Below are positions 29,653-38,994 of a stretch of 64,000 bases of DNA, piece by piece. The position numbers were made by a program, and so were the translations under genes. Where the stretch lies: assembly GCA_903909605.1 (NCBI GenBank), contig CAIVWH010000018.1, positions 25,305 through 89,304 on the forward strand. The letters are read 5' to 3'. Under the pieces are notes generated by a model. That model was not told the DNA's origin. It did not search any database and was given only the letters and a program-made list of their open reading frames with translations. Within the stretch, counting starts at the first letter, position 1, and the number at the start of each line of letters is the position of its first letter. This DNA is from an uncultured Micrococcales bacterium. Lineage in GTDB: Bacteria > Actinomycetota > Actinomycetes > Actinomycetales > Microbacteriaceae.

Positions 29653-29732
29653 CTAGGTAAACATTTGCCAAACAGCCATCGAACTTTGCCGTAATTCGGC
29701 TTATTTACTGACCTACAGGAGAGTTTACCTAG
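29653..29732. promoter_or_regulatory. Divergent phoU/senX3 promoter region with PHO-box-like inverted repeat
   Basis: ctaggtaaac (29653-29662) and its exact reverse complement gtttacctag (29723-29732). Confidence 0.45.
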
Positions 29733-29755
29733 TTAACCAGCCTTAGTCTTGAGGC

Positions 29756-30775
29756 ATGGACCAGCAGGCTCGCTTAGATGTCGCAGCAGAGGTCTTGCAC
29801 GCGCTGGGTCGGCCAGCCGTCATCCTGGATTCAATCAACGTCATGGTTCGCGCCACCGACGAAGCCGTGCCCTTTGGCCTGATGCAGGACCGCCCGCTCA
29901 TCGAGCTCGAGCTGTTGAACCTGGTCGACTGGGCTCGCAAGGCTGGCAAGACCGAGACCTTTGAAGGCGCTGTGAACCTTGGCGGTCGAGCCGCCAAGAC
30001 CTGGGTGTTGGCAACCGCCGCGCCAATCGGTCAGGGCCTGATCGCACTGAGCATCGAAGATCGCACCGAGGCCCGTCGCCTTGACGAAACTCGCCGCGAC
30101 TTCGTTGCCAACATCTCGCACGAACTGAAAACCCCGATTGGTGCAATCAGTTTGCTTGCCGAAACTCTTCAGGGCGCAACCGACGATACGGATGCAGTTA
30201 CCAAGTTCGCCGGCAGCCTGCAGCGAGAGGCCACTCGGCTCAGTCAAATCGTTCAAGACATAATCGAACTATCCCGATTGCAGTCGGCCTCGATCGTTGA
30301 TCACAATGACGAAGTCGACATCAGCGACGTCATCCAAGAATCAATCGAGCGCACTCGCGTGCTCGCCGAAGTTAAGCGCACCCGTGTGTTTGCAAATCTC
30401 GAACCGGGATGCGCTCTCGGCAATCGCGAGCAGCTGATCACCGCGGTCACCAACCTGATCGAGAACGCAATCAACTACTCCGATGCAAATTCGCAGGTTG
30501 GCGTTGCGGTCGTTCACCGCAGCGACTTCATCGACATCGTGGTTACAGACAGCGGAGTGGGAATCGCACTCGAAGACCAGGCCCGAATTTTCGAGCGTTT
30601 CTATCGAGCCGACCCATCGCGCTCGCGTGACACGGGCGGCACCGGCCTCGGCCTGGCAATCGTCAAGCACATCGCCCAGAATCACCGCGGCGACATCGCC
30701 GTATTTTCGAAACCCGGACTCGGCTCGACCTTCACCCTCACGCTTCCCGAGTGCGGCAGGAGCCACAGCGAATGA
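29756..30775 (+). CDS. senX3: SenX3-like sensor histidine kinase (no TM segment)
   Basis: RRDFVANISHELKTPIGAISLLAE H-box, N, G1, G2 boxes; adjacent regX3 and phoU. Confidence 0.9.
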   Translation: MDQQARLDVAAEVLHALGRPAVILDSINVMVRATDEAVPFGLMQDRPLIELELLNLVDWARKAGKTETFEGAVNLGGRAAKTWVLATAAPIGQGLIALSIEDRTEARRLDETRRDFVANISHELKTPIGAISLLAETLQGATDDTDAVTKFAGSLQREATRLSQIVQDIIELSRLQSASIVDHNDEVDISDVIQESIERTRVLAEVKRTRVFANLEPGCALGNREQLITAVTNLIENAINYSDANSQVGVAVVHRSDFIDIVVTDSGVGIALEDQARIFERFYRADPSRSRDTGGTGLGLAIVKHIAQNHRGDIAVFSKPGLGSTFTLTLPECGRSHSE

Positions 30776-31452
30776 CCAAGATTCTTGTAGTCGAAGACGA
30801 GCAGGGCCTGCGCGAACCGCTGGTTTACCTTCTGAAAAAGGAGGGCTACGAGGTCTTCGAGGCGGCCGACGGTGATGCGGCCATCCATGAATTTAAGGCA
30901 AAGAAGCCAGACCTGATCTTGCTCGACCTGATGTTGCCAAAGCGCAGCGGCAACGAGGTTTGCCAGATCATTCGCCAAACCTCGAATGTTCGAATCATCA
31001 TGGTCACGGCTAAAGACAGCCCAATCGACAAGGTGGTTGGTCTCGAAATTGGCGCGGATGACTACATCACCAAGCCCTATGAGACCCCGGAGTTGTTTGC
31101 TCGCATCAAGGCGGTGCTGCGCCGAGGCGTCGACCCGCTGGTCGAGGTTGAGTCAGTGCTCGAGGCTGGCGGAGTGCGGATGGACGTCGAGCGGCATGAA
31201 GTAGAGGTCAACGGCCAGAAGGTGCAGATGCCACTGAAGGAGTTCGAGTTGCTCGAGCTGCTTCTCGAAAATGTGAATCGCGTTCTTACTCGCGGTCAGA
31301 TCATCGACCGGGTTTGGGGCAGCGACTACTTCGGCGACACCAAAACCTTGGATGTGCACGTCAAGCGCATCCGTTCAAAGATTGAAGAAGACCCGTCGAG
31401 GCCGAAGCATCTGGTTACGGTTCGTGGCTTGGGCTACAAGTTCGAAGCCTGA
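30772..31452 (+). CDS. regX3: RegX3-like response regulator
   Basis: LDLMLPKRSGNEVC, winged helix VWGSDYFGDTKTLDVHVKRIRSKIEEDP; ATGA overlap with senX3. Confidence 0.93.
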   Translation: MTKILVVEDEQGLREPLVYLLKKEGYEVFEAADGDAAIHEFKAKKPDLILLDLMLPKRSGNEVCQIIRQTSNVRIIMVTAKDSPIDKVVGLEIGADDYITKPYETPELFARIKAVLRRGVDPLVEVESVLEAGGVRMDVERHEVEVNGQKVQMPLKEFELLELLLENVNRVLTRGQIIDRVWGSDYFGDTKTLDVHVKRIRSKIEEDPSRPKHLVTVRGLGYKFEA

Positions 31453-31491
31453 TTAGCCTCGAAGCGTACTTAACCTAGAAGCCTGAACTGG

Positions 31492-31989
31492 CTAGTTCTT
31501 AGGTTTGGCCGCAGGGGTTGGGTTAGAAGGAATCAAGCCCGCGTATTCGGTGAAGGTGCCGTCGAGAACCGGCACGTTTACATCCTTGCTATCGCCAGCG
31601 CCGTCGGCAACGGTCAGCTTGATGAGCGTGCCCGGAGCTGAGGTGACGCCGAGGTCGAGAGCCGCTGCGCCGTTGTAACCGAAGTCAAGTTTGCCCGCTG
31701 CTGGAACCTTCACGCTCGAGCTGACGGTGCCGGTAGAGATGGTCAAGTTTGTCTCTTGTGAACCCTGGTTGATCACAGAGCCGATGAGCGCACCGGTTCC
31801 GCTTGCGTTGACCAGGTAGACAAAGTTACGAGCCGATACGAGTGAGGGCATCATGCCGAGATCAACGTTCACACCGTCGCCAGGCTGGTAGGCATTCTGG
31901 GTGGCGACCGGGGTCATGAATGTGCATCCTGCGGTTCCGAATGCGACCGATGCGGCCACTGCCACTGCGGCAAGCTTGCGAACTAGCAT
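31492..31989 (-). CDS. Hypothetical secreted lipoprotein
   Basis: Signal peptide with lipobox FGTAGC; 165 aa. Confidence 0.75.
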   Translation of the reverse strand: MLVRKLAAVAVAASVAFGTAGCTFMTPVATQNAYQPGDGVNVDLGMMPSLVSARNFVYLVNASGTGALIGSVINQGSQETNLTISTGTVSSSVKVPAAGKLDFGYNGAAALDLGVTSAPGTLIKLTVADGAGDSKDVNVPVLDGTFTEYAGLIPSNPTPAAKPKN

Positions 31990-32093
31990 TTGTTCCTCTC
32001 GAGGGTGTTACCAGAGGCCATTTTACCCACTGATTCCCTTGGATTCAGGCCTGTGCCGTGGTAATCTGGGGGTTTCCGGGAGGAATTCTCACC

Positions 32094-32585
32094 ATGAATC
32101 TTGCAGTTGGCGAAATCATCGTCTACCCGCACCACGGCGCCGCCAAAATCGTAAAAATCGAGAAGCGCGAGTTCCTTGGCGTGAAGGAGCAGCACCTGCA
32201 GCTTCACGTCACCCAGGGCGATCTGACCATCTGGTTGCCATTCTCGAAAATCGAGAGTGTGGGCATCCGTGAAGTAATCGATGCAAAGGGCCTGAAAAAG
32301 GTCGTCACGATTCTGCAAGAAGAGTTCGTCGACGAGCCAACCAACTGGTCACGTCGCTACAAGGCAAACCTCGAGAAGGTTCAGTCTGGCGATGTCTACA
32401 AGATTTCCGAGGTCGTGCGCGACCTGTGGCGCCGCGAGCTAGACAAGGTGCTTTCGGCAGGCGAGAAGCGCATGCTGGCCAAGGCCCGCCAGTTCCTGGT
32501 CGACGAGATCGCCCTCTCGAAGAAGACCGACGCCGAGAAGGCCAACGCTTACCTCGACACTCAGCTGGCCGGCAAGAAGAAGTAA
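32094..32585 (+). CDS. carD: CarD-family RNA polymerase-binding regulator
   Basis: VGEIIVYPHHGAAKIVKIEKREFLGVKEQHLQLHV; RRYKANLEKVQSGDVYKISEVVRDLWRRE. Confidence 0.95.
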   Translation: MNLAVGEIIVYPHHGAAKIVKIEKREFLGVKEQHLQLHVTQGDLTIWLPFSKIESVGIREVIDAKGLKKVVTILQEEFVDEPTNWSRRYKANLEKVQSGDVYKISEVVRDLWRRELDKVLSAGEKRMLAKARQFLVDEIALSKKTDAEKANAYLDTQLAGKKK

Positions 32586-32587
32586 CC

Positions 32588-33772
32588 ATGACCGCCCGCG
32601 ATCTTGCGGTGATCGTTGTCGCCGCCGGTCGCGGTGAGCGATTGGGCGCAAATACTCCCAAGGCTTTCGTCGAAATTCTCGGCCGCAGCATTCTCGAACA
32701 CTCTTTGTCGGTGCTTTCAAACTTGGATGCTCTCGCCCAGGTAATCGTCGCCGCTCCAGCCACTCACCGCGAAGCTTCTCTCGACATCGCAGACTCTGTT
32801 TTGGGTCAGGCCGGAATCCGCATCGACGTGGTGGTCGGCGGTGAAACTCGTCAGCAGTCGATTGCCAACGCGCTCGCGGTTGTCGATTCGGCAGCCGATT
32901 TAGTTTTGGTTCACGACGCAGCCCGTGCGTTTGCCAGCCAGAGTCTTTTCGCACGAGTTGCAAGTGCCGTTCGCGAAACTCGCACCGCGTGCATCCCGGC
33001 GTTGGCAATCGCAGACACCATCAAGCGCGTCGAAGGTGAGAACGTGCTTGAAACCGTCGACCGCTCGACATTGCGAGCGGCGCAGACCCCGCAAGGGTTC
33101 GTTGCGAGCGAATTGATTGCCGCGTATCGCGTGGCCGGCGCAGACTTCACCGATGACGCAGCGCTCATGCAATCGCTCGGGCACCGAGTCTTGTTTGTCG
33201 AGGGCGAGGCCGCTGCCGAAAAGATCACCGTTGCGTCCGACCTGGTTCGAGCAGTTGCTCGACTGAGCTCGGGCGGGGCTGAAACCCGCACCGGCATTGG
33301 GGTAGACGTGCATCGTTTCTCGGCAGATCCTGCCAAGCCGCTCTACCTTGGAACCATCGAATGGCCCGGTGTGCCTGGCCTCGACGGTCACAGCGATGGC
33401 GACGCCGTCTCACACGCCATCGTCGATGCGCTACTTTCTGCGGCGGGCCTCGGCGACATCGGCAGCAACTTCGGCGTCGACCGCCCAGAGTTTGCCGGTG
33501 CAAATGGCGCGGTGTTCATCCAATCCACCATCGCCCTGCTCTCTAAGGTGGGTTACCGCCCCGTCAACGTTTCCGTCGAACTCGTCGGCAATCGCCCAAA
33601 GGTTTCGACTCAGCGCGAAGCCACCGAACGCGCACTCACCGCGTTGGTAGGCGCACCGGTTTCATTCGGCGCAACCACCACCGACGGGTTGGGATTCCTC
33701 GGCAACGACGAGGGAGTTGCGGCAATGGCATCCGCGTTGATTATTAAGACCGAAGCTAGGCTGACCTCGTGA
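32588..33772 (+). CDS. ispDF: Bifunctional IspD/IspF (MEP pathway)
   Basis: AVIVVAAGRGERLGANTPKAFVEILG (IspD); TGIGVDVHRF...DGHSDGDAVSHAIVDALL (IspF). Confidence 0.95.
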   Translation: MTARDLAVIVVAAGRGERLGANTPKAFVEILGRSILEHSLSVLSNLDALAQVIVAAPATHREASLDIADSVLGQAGIRIDVVVGGETRQQSIANALAVVDSAADLVLVHDAARAFASQSLFARVASAVRETRTACIPALAIADTIKRVEGENVLETVDRSTLRAAQTPQGFVASELIAAYRVAGADFTDDAALMQSLGHRVLFVEGEAAAEKITVASDLVRAVARLSSGGAETRTGIGVDVHRFSADPAKPLYLGTIEWPGVPGLDGHSDGDAVSHAIVDALLSAAGLGDIGSNFGVDRPEFAGANGAVFIQSTIALLSKVGYRPVNVSVELVGNRPKVSTQREATERALTALVGAPVSFGATTTDGLGFLGNDEGVAAMASALIIKTEARLTS

Positions 33773-35190
33773 CCGCGCAGATGAGCCTGAGTCTTTACGA
33801 CTCGAAGCGTCAGCAAAAAGTTGCGTTCAACCCAATCGCCTCGGGCAAGGTTGGCATTTACGTTTGCGGCCCGACCGTGCAGAGCGAACCACACGCTGGC
33901 CACCTTCGCAGCGCTCTGGTCTACGACTTTTTTAGCAACTGGATGAGAGCCCTCGGCTACGACGTGACGCTGGTTCGCAACGTCACCGACATCGACGACA
34001 AGATTCTCGACAACGCTGCTGCGCAAGGCACCCAGTGGCAGTCGCTCGCTAAGTCGATGCACGCATCCTTCAATGAGGCATACGCCAAGATCGGTATCGC
34101 GGCCCCGAGCATCGAGCCGCTTGCCACCGAGCACATCGACGGCATGCAGCGCATCATCTCGTTGCTGATCGAGCGCGGACACGCCTATCAGGCCACCGAT
34201 GGCTCGGCGAATGTCTACTTTGATTCGGCCAGCTGGCCTGCCTATGGCGAGCTCACCAATCAAAAACTTGCCGACATGGATGGCGAAGATGCGATGATCG
34301 GCAAAAAGGCGGCCCACGACTTTGCGCTCTGGAAAGCGCACAAGCCAGTGGAGCCTGAGAGCGCTGCGTGGCAGTCTCCGTGGGGGCTTGGTCGCCCAGG
34401 CTGGCACATCGAGTGCAGCGCGATGTCGACTGAGGCGCTTGGCTCACACTTCGACATTCATGGTGGCGGAATCGACCTGAGATTCCCACATCACGAGAAT
34501 GAACTTGCTCAGTCGCGTGCAGCTGGATTCGAATATGCCAACCACTGGGTGCACAACGGCCTGGTGAACGCTAACGGCACCAAGATGTCGAAGTCGCTTG
34601 GCAACTTTGTCTCGGCAGCCGACCTGTTTGCTCAAGACCCCCGTGGTCTTGCGGTGCGATACTACTTGCTCACCGCGCATTACCGCGCCAACCTCGAGTA
34701 CCACGACGGCATTCTGGCCGAGGCTCGCGCCAACATCGATCGAATCGAAACCTTCCTTCGACGTTGCAGCGAATTCTTTAGCGCAACCATTGACGAGTCA
34801 GCAACCTTGCCTGCGCACATGCACTGGTTGGGCGACGACTTTGTTGCCGCGATGAACGACGATCTGAACGTACCAGCCGCACTAGCCGTGCTGCACGAGA
34901 GCATTCGCGAAGGCAATGCGGCAATCGACCGAGAAGACCTTGGCAACATCGAGCAGTCGATGGTTCGAGTAGTTTCCATCTTGAACATTTTGAACATCAA
35001 CCCGATGGCTACGCACTGGCGCAAACGCGTTTCAGTCGATGCCGCCAAGGTTGAGCAACTAATCGCACAGCGCAACGAAGCGCGTGCACGAAAAGACTTC
35101 GCGGCGGCAGACGCCATCCGTGATGAATTGACCAGGATGGGCGTCACAATTGAAGACGCCGCCGACAAAACGCATTGGAGTGCTGACTAA
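33769..35190 (+). CDS. cysS: Cysteinyl-tRNA synthetase
   Basis: YVCGPTVQSEPHAGHLRSALVYD; GWHIECSAMS; KMSKSLGNF. Confidence 0.96.
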   Translation: MTAQMSLSLYDSKRQQKVAFNPIASGKVGIYVCGPTVQSEPHAGHLRSALVYDFFSNWMRALGYDVTLVRNVTDIDDKILDNAAAQGTQWQSLAKSMHASFNEAYAKIGIAAPSIEPLATEHIDGMQRIISLLIERGHAYQATDGSANVYFDSASWPAYGELTNQKLADMDGEDAMIGKKAAHDFALWKAHKPVEPESAAWQSPWGLGRPGWHIECSAMSTEALGSHFDIHGGGIDLRFPHHENELAQSRAAGFEYANHWVHNGLVNANGTKMSKSLGNFVSAADLFAQDPRGLAVRYYLLTAHYRANLEYHDGILAEARANIDRIETFLRRCSEFFSATIDESATLPAHMHWLGDDFVAAMNDDLNVPAALAVLHESIREGNAAIDREDLGNIEQSMVRVVSILNILNINPMATHWRKRVSVDAAKVEQLIAQRNEARARKDFAAADAIRDELTRMGVTIEDAADKTHWSAD

Positions 35191-36416
35191 TGGCCAAACT
35201 AGGACGCCCGGGAGCCGCTAAGGGCAAAAAGGGAGCAACCAAGGGAACCGGTGGAAACAACAAGCGCCGACTCGAGGGCAAGGGCCCGACCCCCAAGGCC
35301 GAGGATCGCAAGAACCACAAGGCCTACAAGGCCAAGGAGCTTCGTGCGCGCAGCGAGGCAAAGCACGGCAAGCCGGTTCGTGGGGCCTCTGCCGCTGCGG
35401 CAAAGCCCGGTGCTCGCGCCGCTGCGGGGGCTACTCGCTCAGCTGCAGGCGCTAGTCGCTCAGCTGCAGGCGCAACCCGTTCGACGGCAGGGGCGACTCG
35501 AGGTGCAGCCGAGGCTCGCACTCCGCGGCCAACCAGCCGCTCGGCAAACAAGACCGTCGGCAAGGGCGTAAAGCCTGTTGCTCGTCGCGGTGAGTTCCTC
35601 GCCCCGAGTGCTCGCACAGCCGGCAATGCCGGGGCCGCCAAGCGCTCGGGTGCACGAGTCACTAAGGCCGAGAACGCCAGCGAAGTTCTTTCTGGCCGCA
35701 ACTCGGTGCTCGAGGCATTGCGTGCGAAGGTTCCGGCAACTGCGCTCTACATCGCCCAGCGAATCGAAATGGATGACCGCGTCAAAGAGGCCCTCCTAAT
35801 CGCCAACGCGCGCAATCTTCCGATCAGCGAAGTAACTCGCCCAGAGATCGATCGCTTGACCGGCTTCGACTCGGTGCACCAGGGCATCGCGCTCGCGACT
35901 CCGCCTTACTCGTATGCGCACCCGCAAGAACTTCTCGACACAATCCTCGGTCGCGGTCAGACTCCACTGATTGTTGCGCTCGATGGCATCACCGACCCAC
36001 GAAACCTCGGAGCCATCATCCGTTCGGTTGCGGCATTTGGTGGCCAGGGCGTGATTGTTCCCCAACGTCGTTCGACCGGTGTGACCGCGGCCGCCTGGAA
36101 AACTTCGGCAGGCGCGGCCGCGCGCATCCCGGTTGCATTGGCTGCAAACCTCACGGCAACGCTCAAGGAATACAAAAAGCGTGGGCTTTTCGTTGTCGGT
36201 CTCGACGGTGGTGGCGACATGGATCTGCACGACTTCAAACTCGGCACCGAGCCGTTGGTCATCGTGGTCGGCAGCGAGGGCAAGGGCCTATCGCGTTTGG
36301 TGCAGGAGAACTGTCACGCTGTAGTTTCGATTCCAATCAGCGCCTCGACCGAGTCGCTCAACGCCGGAATCGCCGCCAGCGTTGCGCTCTACGAAATCTC
36401 GAAGCGTCGCGCCTAA
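35190..36416 (+). CDS. rlmB: 23S rRNA 2'-O-ribose methyltransferase RlmB/TrmH family with basic Ala-rich N-terminal extension
   Basis: LDGITDPRNLGAIIRSVAAFGGQGVIVPQRRSTGVTAAAWKTSAGAA...VVGSEGKGLSRLVQENCHAVVSIPI. Confidence 0.93.
   Translation: MAKLGRPGAAKGKKGATKGTGGNNKRRLEGKGPTPKAEDRKNHKAYKAKELRARSEAKHGKPVRGASAAAAKPGARAAAGATRSAAGASRSAAGATRSTAGATRGAAEARTPRPTSRSANKTVGKGVKPVARRGEFLAPSARTAGNAGAAKRSGARVTKAENASEVLSGRNSVLEALRAKVPATALYIAQRIEMDDRVKEALLIANARNLPISEVTRPEIDRLTGFDSVHQGIALATPPYSYAHPQELLDTILGRGQTPLIVALDGITDPRNLGAIIRSVAAFGGQGVIVPQRRSTGVTAAAWKTSAGAAARIPVALAANLTATLKEYKKRGLFVVGLDGGGDMDLHDFKLGTEPLVIVVGSEGKGLSRLVQENCHAVVSIPISASTESLNAGIAASVALYEISKRRA
35430..35513 (+). repeat. Four tandem 21-nt (7-aa) units in the rlmB N-terminal extension
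   Basis: ATRSAAG / ASRSAAG / ATRSTAG / ATRGAAE. Confidence 0.85.
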
Positions 36417-36447
36417 GCCAACTCTTGTCTGGCGGCCAAGCCAACTG

Positions 36448-37761
36448 CTAGACCAGATCGCGCCAGTCGGGCAGATTGTCTTCGTCGTCTTCTGCCACGA
36501 TTAGGCCGGTAGGCACGGCATCCGGCATCGTGATAATTCCCGAGGTAGCGGGCTCCAAAAAGGTTTCCTCATCGCGTCGATTCACTAGGATCTCATTCAC
36601 GTAGGCCTGAACGGCCTCGAGCAGGGGAATTCCGTGATCGACCTTCTCGGCCATGTACCAGCGGTGTTCCAGCACCTGGTGGAAGATTTCCGCAGGCTCT
36701 AGCTTGCCGCGCAGGTCTGGCGGAATGGCGCCGATCACAGGCTCGAACACCTTGCTCATCCACTCGTGAGCCAGCATCTCTTCATCCGCGCCGGGTCTTT
36801 GATGCTTCAGCCGGTATTCGTCAATTGAGTTGAGCAGGCGACGAGCCTGGTTTTCTTCAACATCGAGGCCGGATAGCTGAAGCAGGCGGCGGGCGTGATG
36901 GCCCGAGTCAACCACCTTTGGCTGAATCTTCACCTTGTTGCCGGCTGAGTCTGCTCGAATCGCCAGCTCACCCACGTCGAATCCCAACTCGTTGAGTTTC
37001 TGAATTCTGCGGCTGATCTTCCAACGTTCATTACTTTCGAAAACTTCTTCGCCGGTGATGACCTGCCAGAGCTGTTCATACTTGTCGACAATGCGTTGCG
37101 AAATCTCGACCGGGTTTACCCCGGCGTGTGCGTTGCCACTGGCAACTAAATCCATCAGCTCGCCTGCGATATTTACTCGCGCGATTTCGAGGTCGTTGTC
37201 GCGTTGCCCCTGCGATAGCCCAGTCTCGTAAAGTTGCCCGGTTTCGGCATCAACCAGATAGGCCGCAAACGCACCGGCATCTCGGCGAAAAAGCGTATTG
37301 GAGAGCGAAACGTCTCCCCAGAAAAACCCGACATTGTGCAGTCGAACCAGCAGAAGCGCGAGTGCATCGACCAATCGTTTTGCAGTTTCAGGTCGCAACC
37401 CCTGCGACCACATGGCTCGATAGGGCAGTGAAAATTTGAGGTGGCGGGTGACCAGCGCGGCCATCAGTTCTTCGCCCTTTTCATCCGTGCGCTTTCGAAC
37501 CACGGCGAATGGTTCAACACATGGAATGCCGAGGCGGCCAAGTGACTGCAGCAATTCGAACTCGCGGCGAGCAAGCTCGGGCAGCGTCTCTTTGATTGCG
37601 ATTACATAGTCGTTCAGGTGCGCAAAGCGCACAATGTGGCGGCTAAGCCCCTTTGGCAGGGCGGCAATGTTCTCGGCGGGCCAGGCCTCTAATGGCAACT
37701 GCCACGGCAGATCCAGGAGTGCTGGCTCTACCGTGGCAGCTGTGATGTCTAGTTGTGACAA
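36448..37761 (-). CDS. DUF4032-like protein with lipopolysaccharide-kinase-type fold
   Basis: LHNVGFFWGDVSLSNTLFRRDAGAFAAYLVDAETGQLY kinase-like motif; 437 aa. Confidence 0.8.
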   Translation of the reverse strand: MSQLDITAATVEPALLDLPWQLPLEAWPAENIAALPKGLSRHIVRFAHLNDYVIAIKETLPELARREFELLQSLGRLGIPCVEPFAVVRKRTDEKGEELMAALVTRHLKFSLPYRAMWSQGLRPETAKRLVDALALLLVRLHNVGFFWGDVSLSNTLFRRDAGAFAAYLVDAETGQLYETGLSQGQRDNDLEIARVNIAGELMDLVASGNAHAGVNPVEISQRIVDKYEQLWQVITGEEVFESNERWKISRRIQKLNELGFDVGELAIRADSAGNKVKIQPKVVDSGHHARRLLQLSGLDVEENQARRLLNSIDEYRLKHQRPGADEEMLAHEWMSKVFEPVIGAIPPDLRGKLEPAEIFHQVLEHRWYMAEKVDHGIPLLEAVQAYVNEILVNRRDEETFLEPATSGIITMPDAVPTGLIVAEDDEDNLPDWRDLV

Positions 37762-37767
37762 AGTGCC

Positions 37768-38847
37768 TTAGTTGATGCGGTCGCCCGACTCGGCGTCGAA
37801 CAGGTGAACGATCGCCTCGCCCGATGGCTTCAAGAAAATCTTGTCGCCGTGCATTGGGTGGTTACGAGCGTCAACGCGCGATACGACGTCGGTGCTGGTG
37901 CCCTGCACATCGGTGTTGCCGTAGAGGTAACCGTCTGAGCCGAGCTCTTCGATTACGTCGACAGCAACCGGGATGCCCTTCGACTTGTCGACGTCAAGGT
38001 TCTCTGGACGCAGGCCGACAACGATGGTGTCTCCCTTTGCCTTGTTCAGGATGGCGTTGGTGATTGGAATCACAACGTTTCCGAACTGAGCGCCGCCGTC
38101 AACCTTCTTCAAGGTGAGCAGGTTCATGGCTGGCGAACCGATGAAGCCAGCAACGAACAGGTTGTTTGGCTTCTCGTAGAGTGCACGTGGAGTGTCCACC
38201 TGCTGAAGAACGCCGTCCTTCATGACTGCAACGCGGTCACCCATGGTCATTGCCTCGACCTGGTCGTGAGTTACGTAGACAGTGGTAACTCCGAGGCGAC
38301 GCTGCAGCGAGGCGATCTGAGTACGGGTCTGAACACGAAGCTTCGCATCCAAGTTTGATAGTGGCTCATCCATGAGGAAGACCTGTGGCTTACGCACGAT
38401 TGCGCGACCCATTGCTACACGCTGGCGCTGACCACCCGAAAGTGCCTTTGGCTTGCGTGATAGGTATGGCTCGAGGTCGAGCAGCTTGGCAGCCTCGAGA
38501 ACACGCTCTGCGCGCTCTTCCTTGCTTACGCCGGCGATCTTCAGAGCGAAGCCCATGTTCTCTGCCACGGTCATGTGTGGGTAGAGAGCGTAGTTCTGGA
38601 ACACCATTGCGATGTCGCGGTCTTTTGGTGGAACGTCTGTGACGTCGCGGTCGCCGATGCGAATGTGTCCTTCGTTGACCTCTTCAAGTCCTGCAAGCAT
38701 GCGCAGGGAGGTCGACTTGCCACAACCCGAAGGACCAACAAGAACCAAAAACTCGCCGTCGGCGATTTCGAGGTTGAGCTTGTCGACTGCCGCGCGGGCG
38801 CCACCTGGGTACACGCGGGTGGCGTGGTCGAATGTTACTGATGCCAT
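37768..38847 (-). CDS. Sugar ABC transporter ATP-binding protein (UgpC/MsiK-like)
   Basis: GPSGCGKSTSLRMLAGLE, LSGGQRQRVAMGRAIVRKPQVFLMDEPLSNLDAKLR; C-terminal TOBE region. Confidence 0.93.
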   Translation of the reverse strand: MASVTFDHATRVYPGGARAAVDKLNLEIADGEFLVLVGPSGCGKSTSLRMLAGLEEVNEGHIRIGDRDVTDVPPKDRDIAMVFQNYALYPHMTVAENMGFALKIAGVSKEERAERVLEAAKLLDLEPYLSRKPKALSGGQRQRVAMGRAIVRKPQVFLMDEPLSNLDAKLRVQTRTQIASLQRRLGVTTVYVTHDQVEAMTMGDRVAVMKDGVLQQVDTPRALYEKPNNLFVAGFIGSPAMNLLTLKKVDGGAQFGNVVIPITNAILNKAKGDTIVVGLRPENLDVDKSKGIPVAVDVIEELGSDGYLYGNTDVQGTSTDVVSRVDARNHPMHGDKIFLKPSGEAIVHLFDAESGDRIN

Positions 38848-38994
38848 GATTCTCCTCACCGGCAGGTACGTGCCGGACGATCCGTTTTGATAGAGCCGCG
38901 GGCAGGCGCCTGCGGTATCTCTATTATTCACGCTCAGGAGGGGCAATTAGACTATGAAGCCGGTCCGATACCAAATCGAGACGAAAGGCAGTTC

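Noticed and set aside
33610-34407. 265-aa ORF antisense to ispDF/cysS
   Set aside because: Mirror ORF across two well-supported genes; no recognisable motifs or plausible RBS.
35400-35520. Possible intergenic tandem repeat
   Set aside because: In frame within the rlmB N-terminal extension, so reported as a coding repeat instead.
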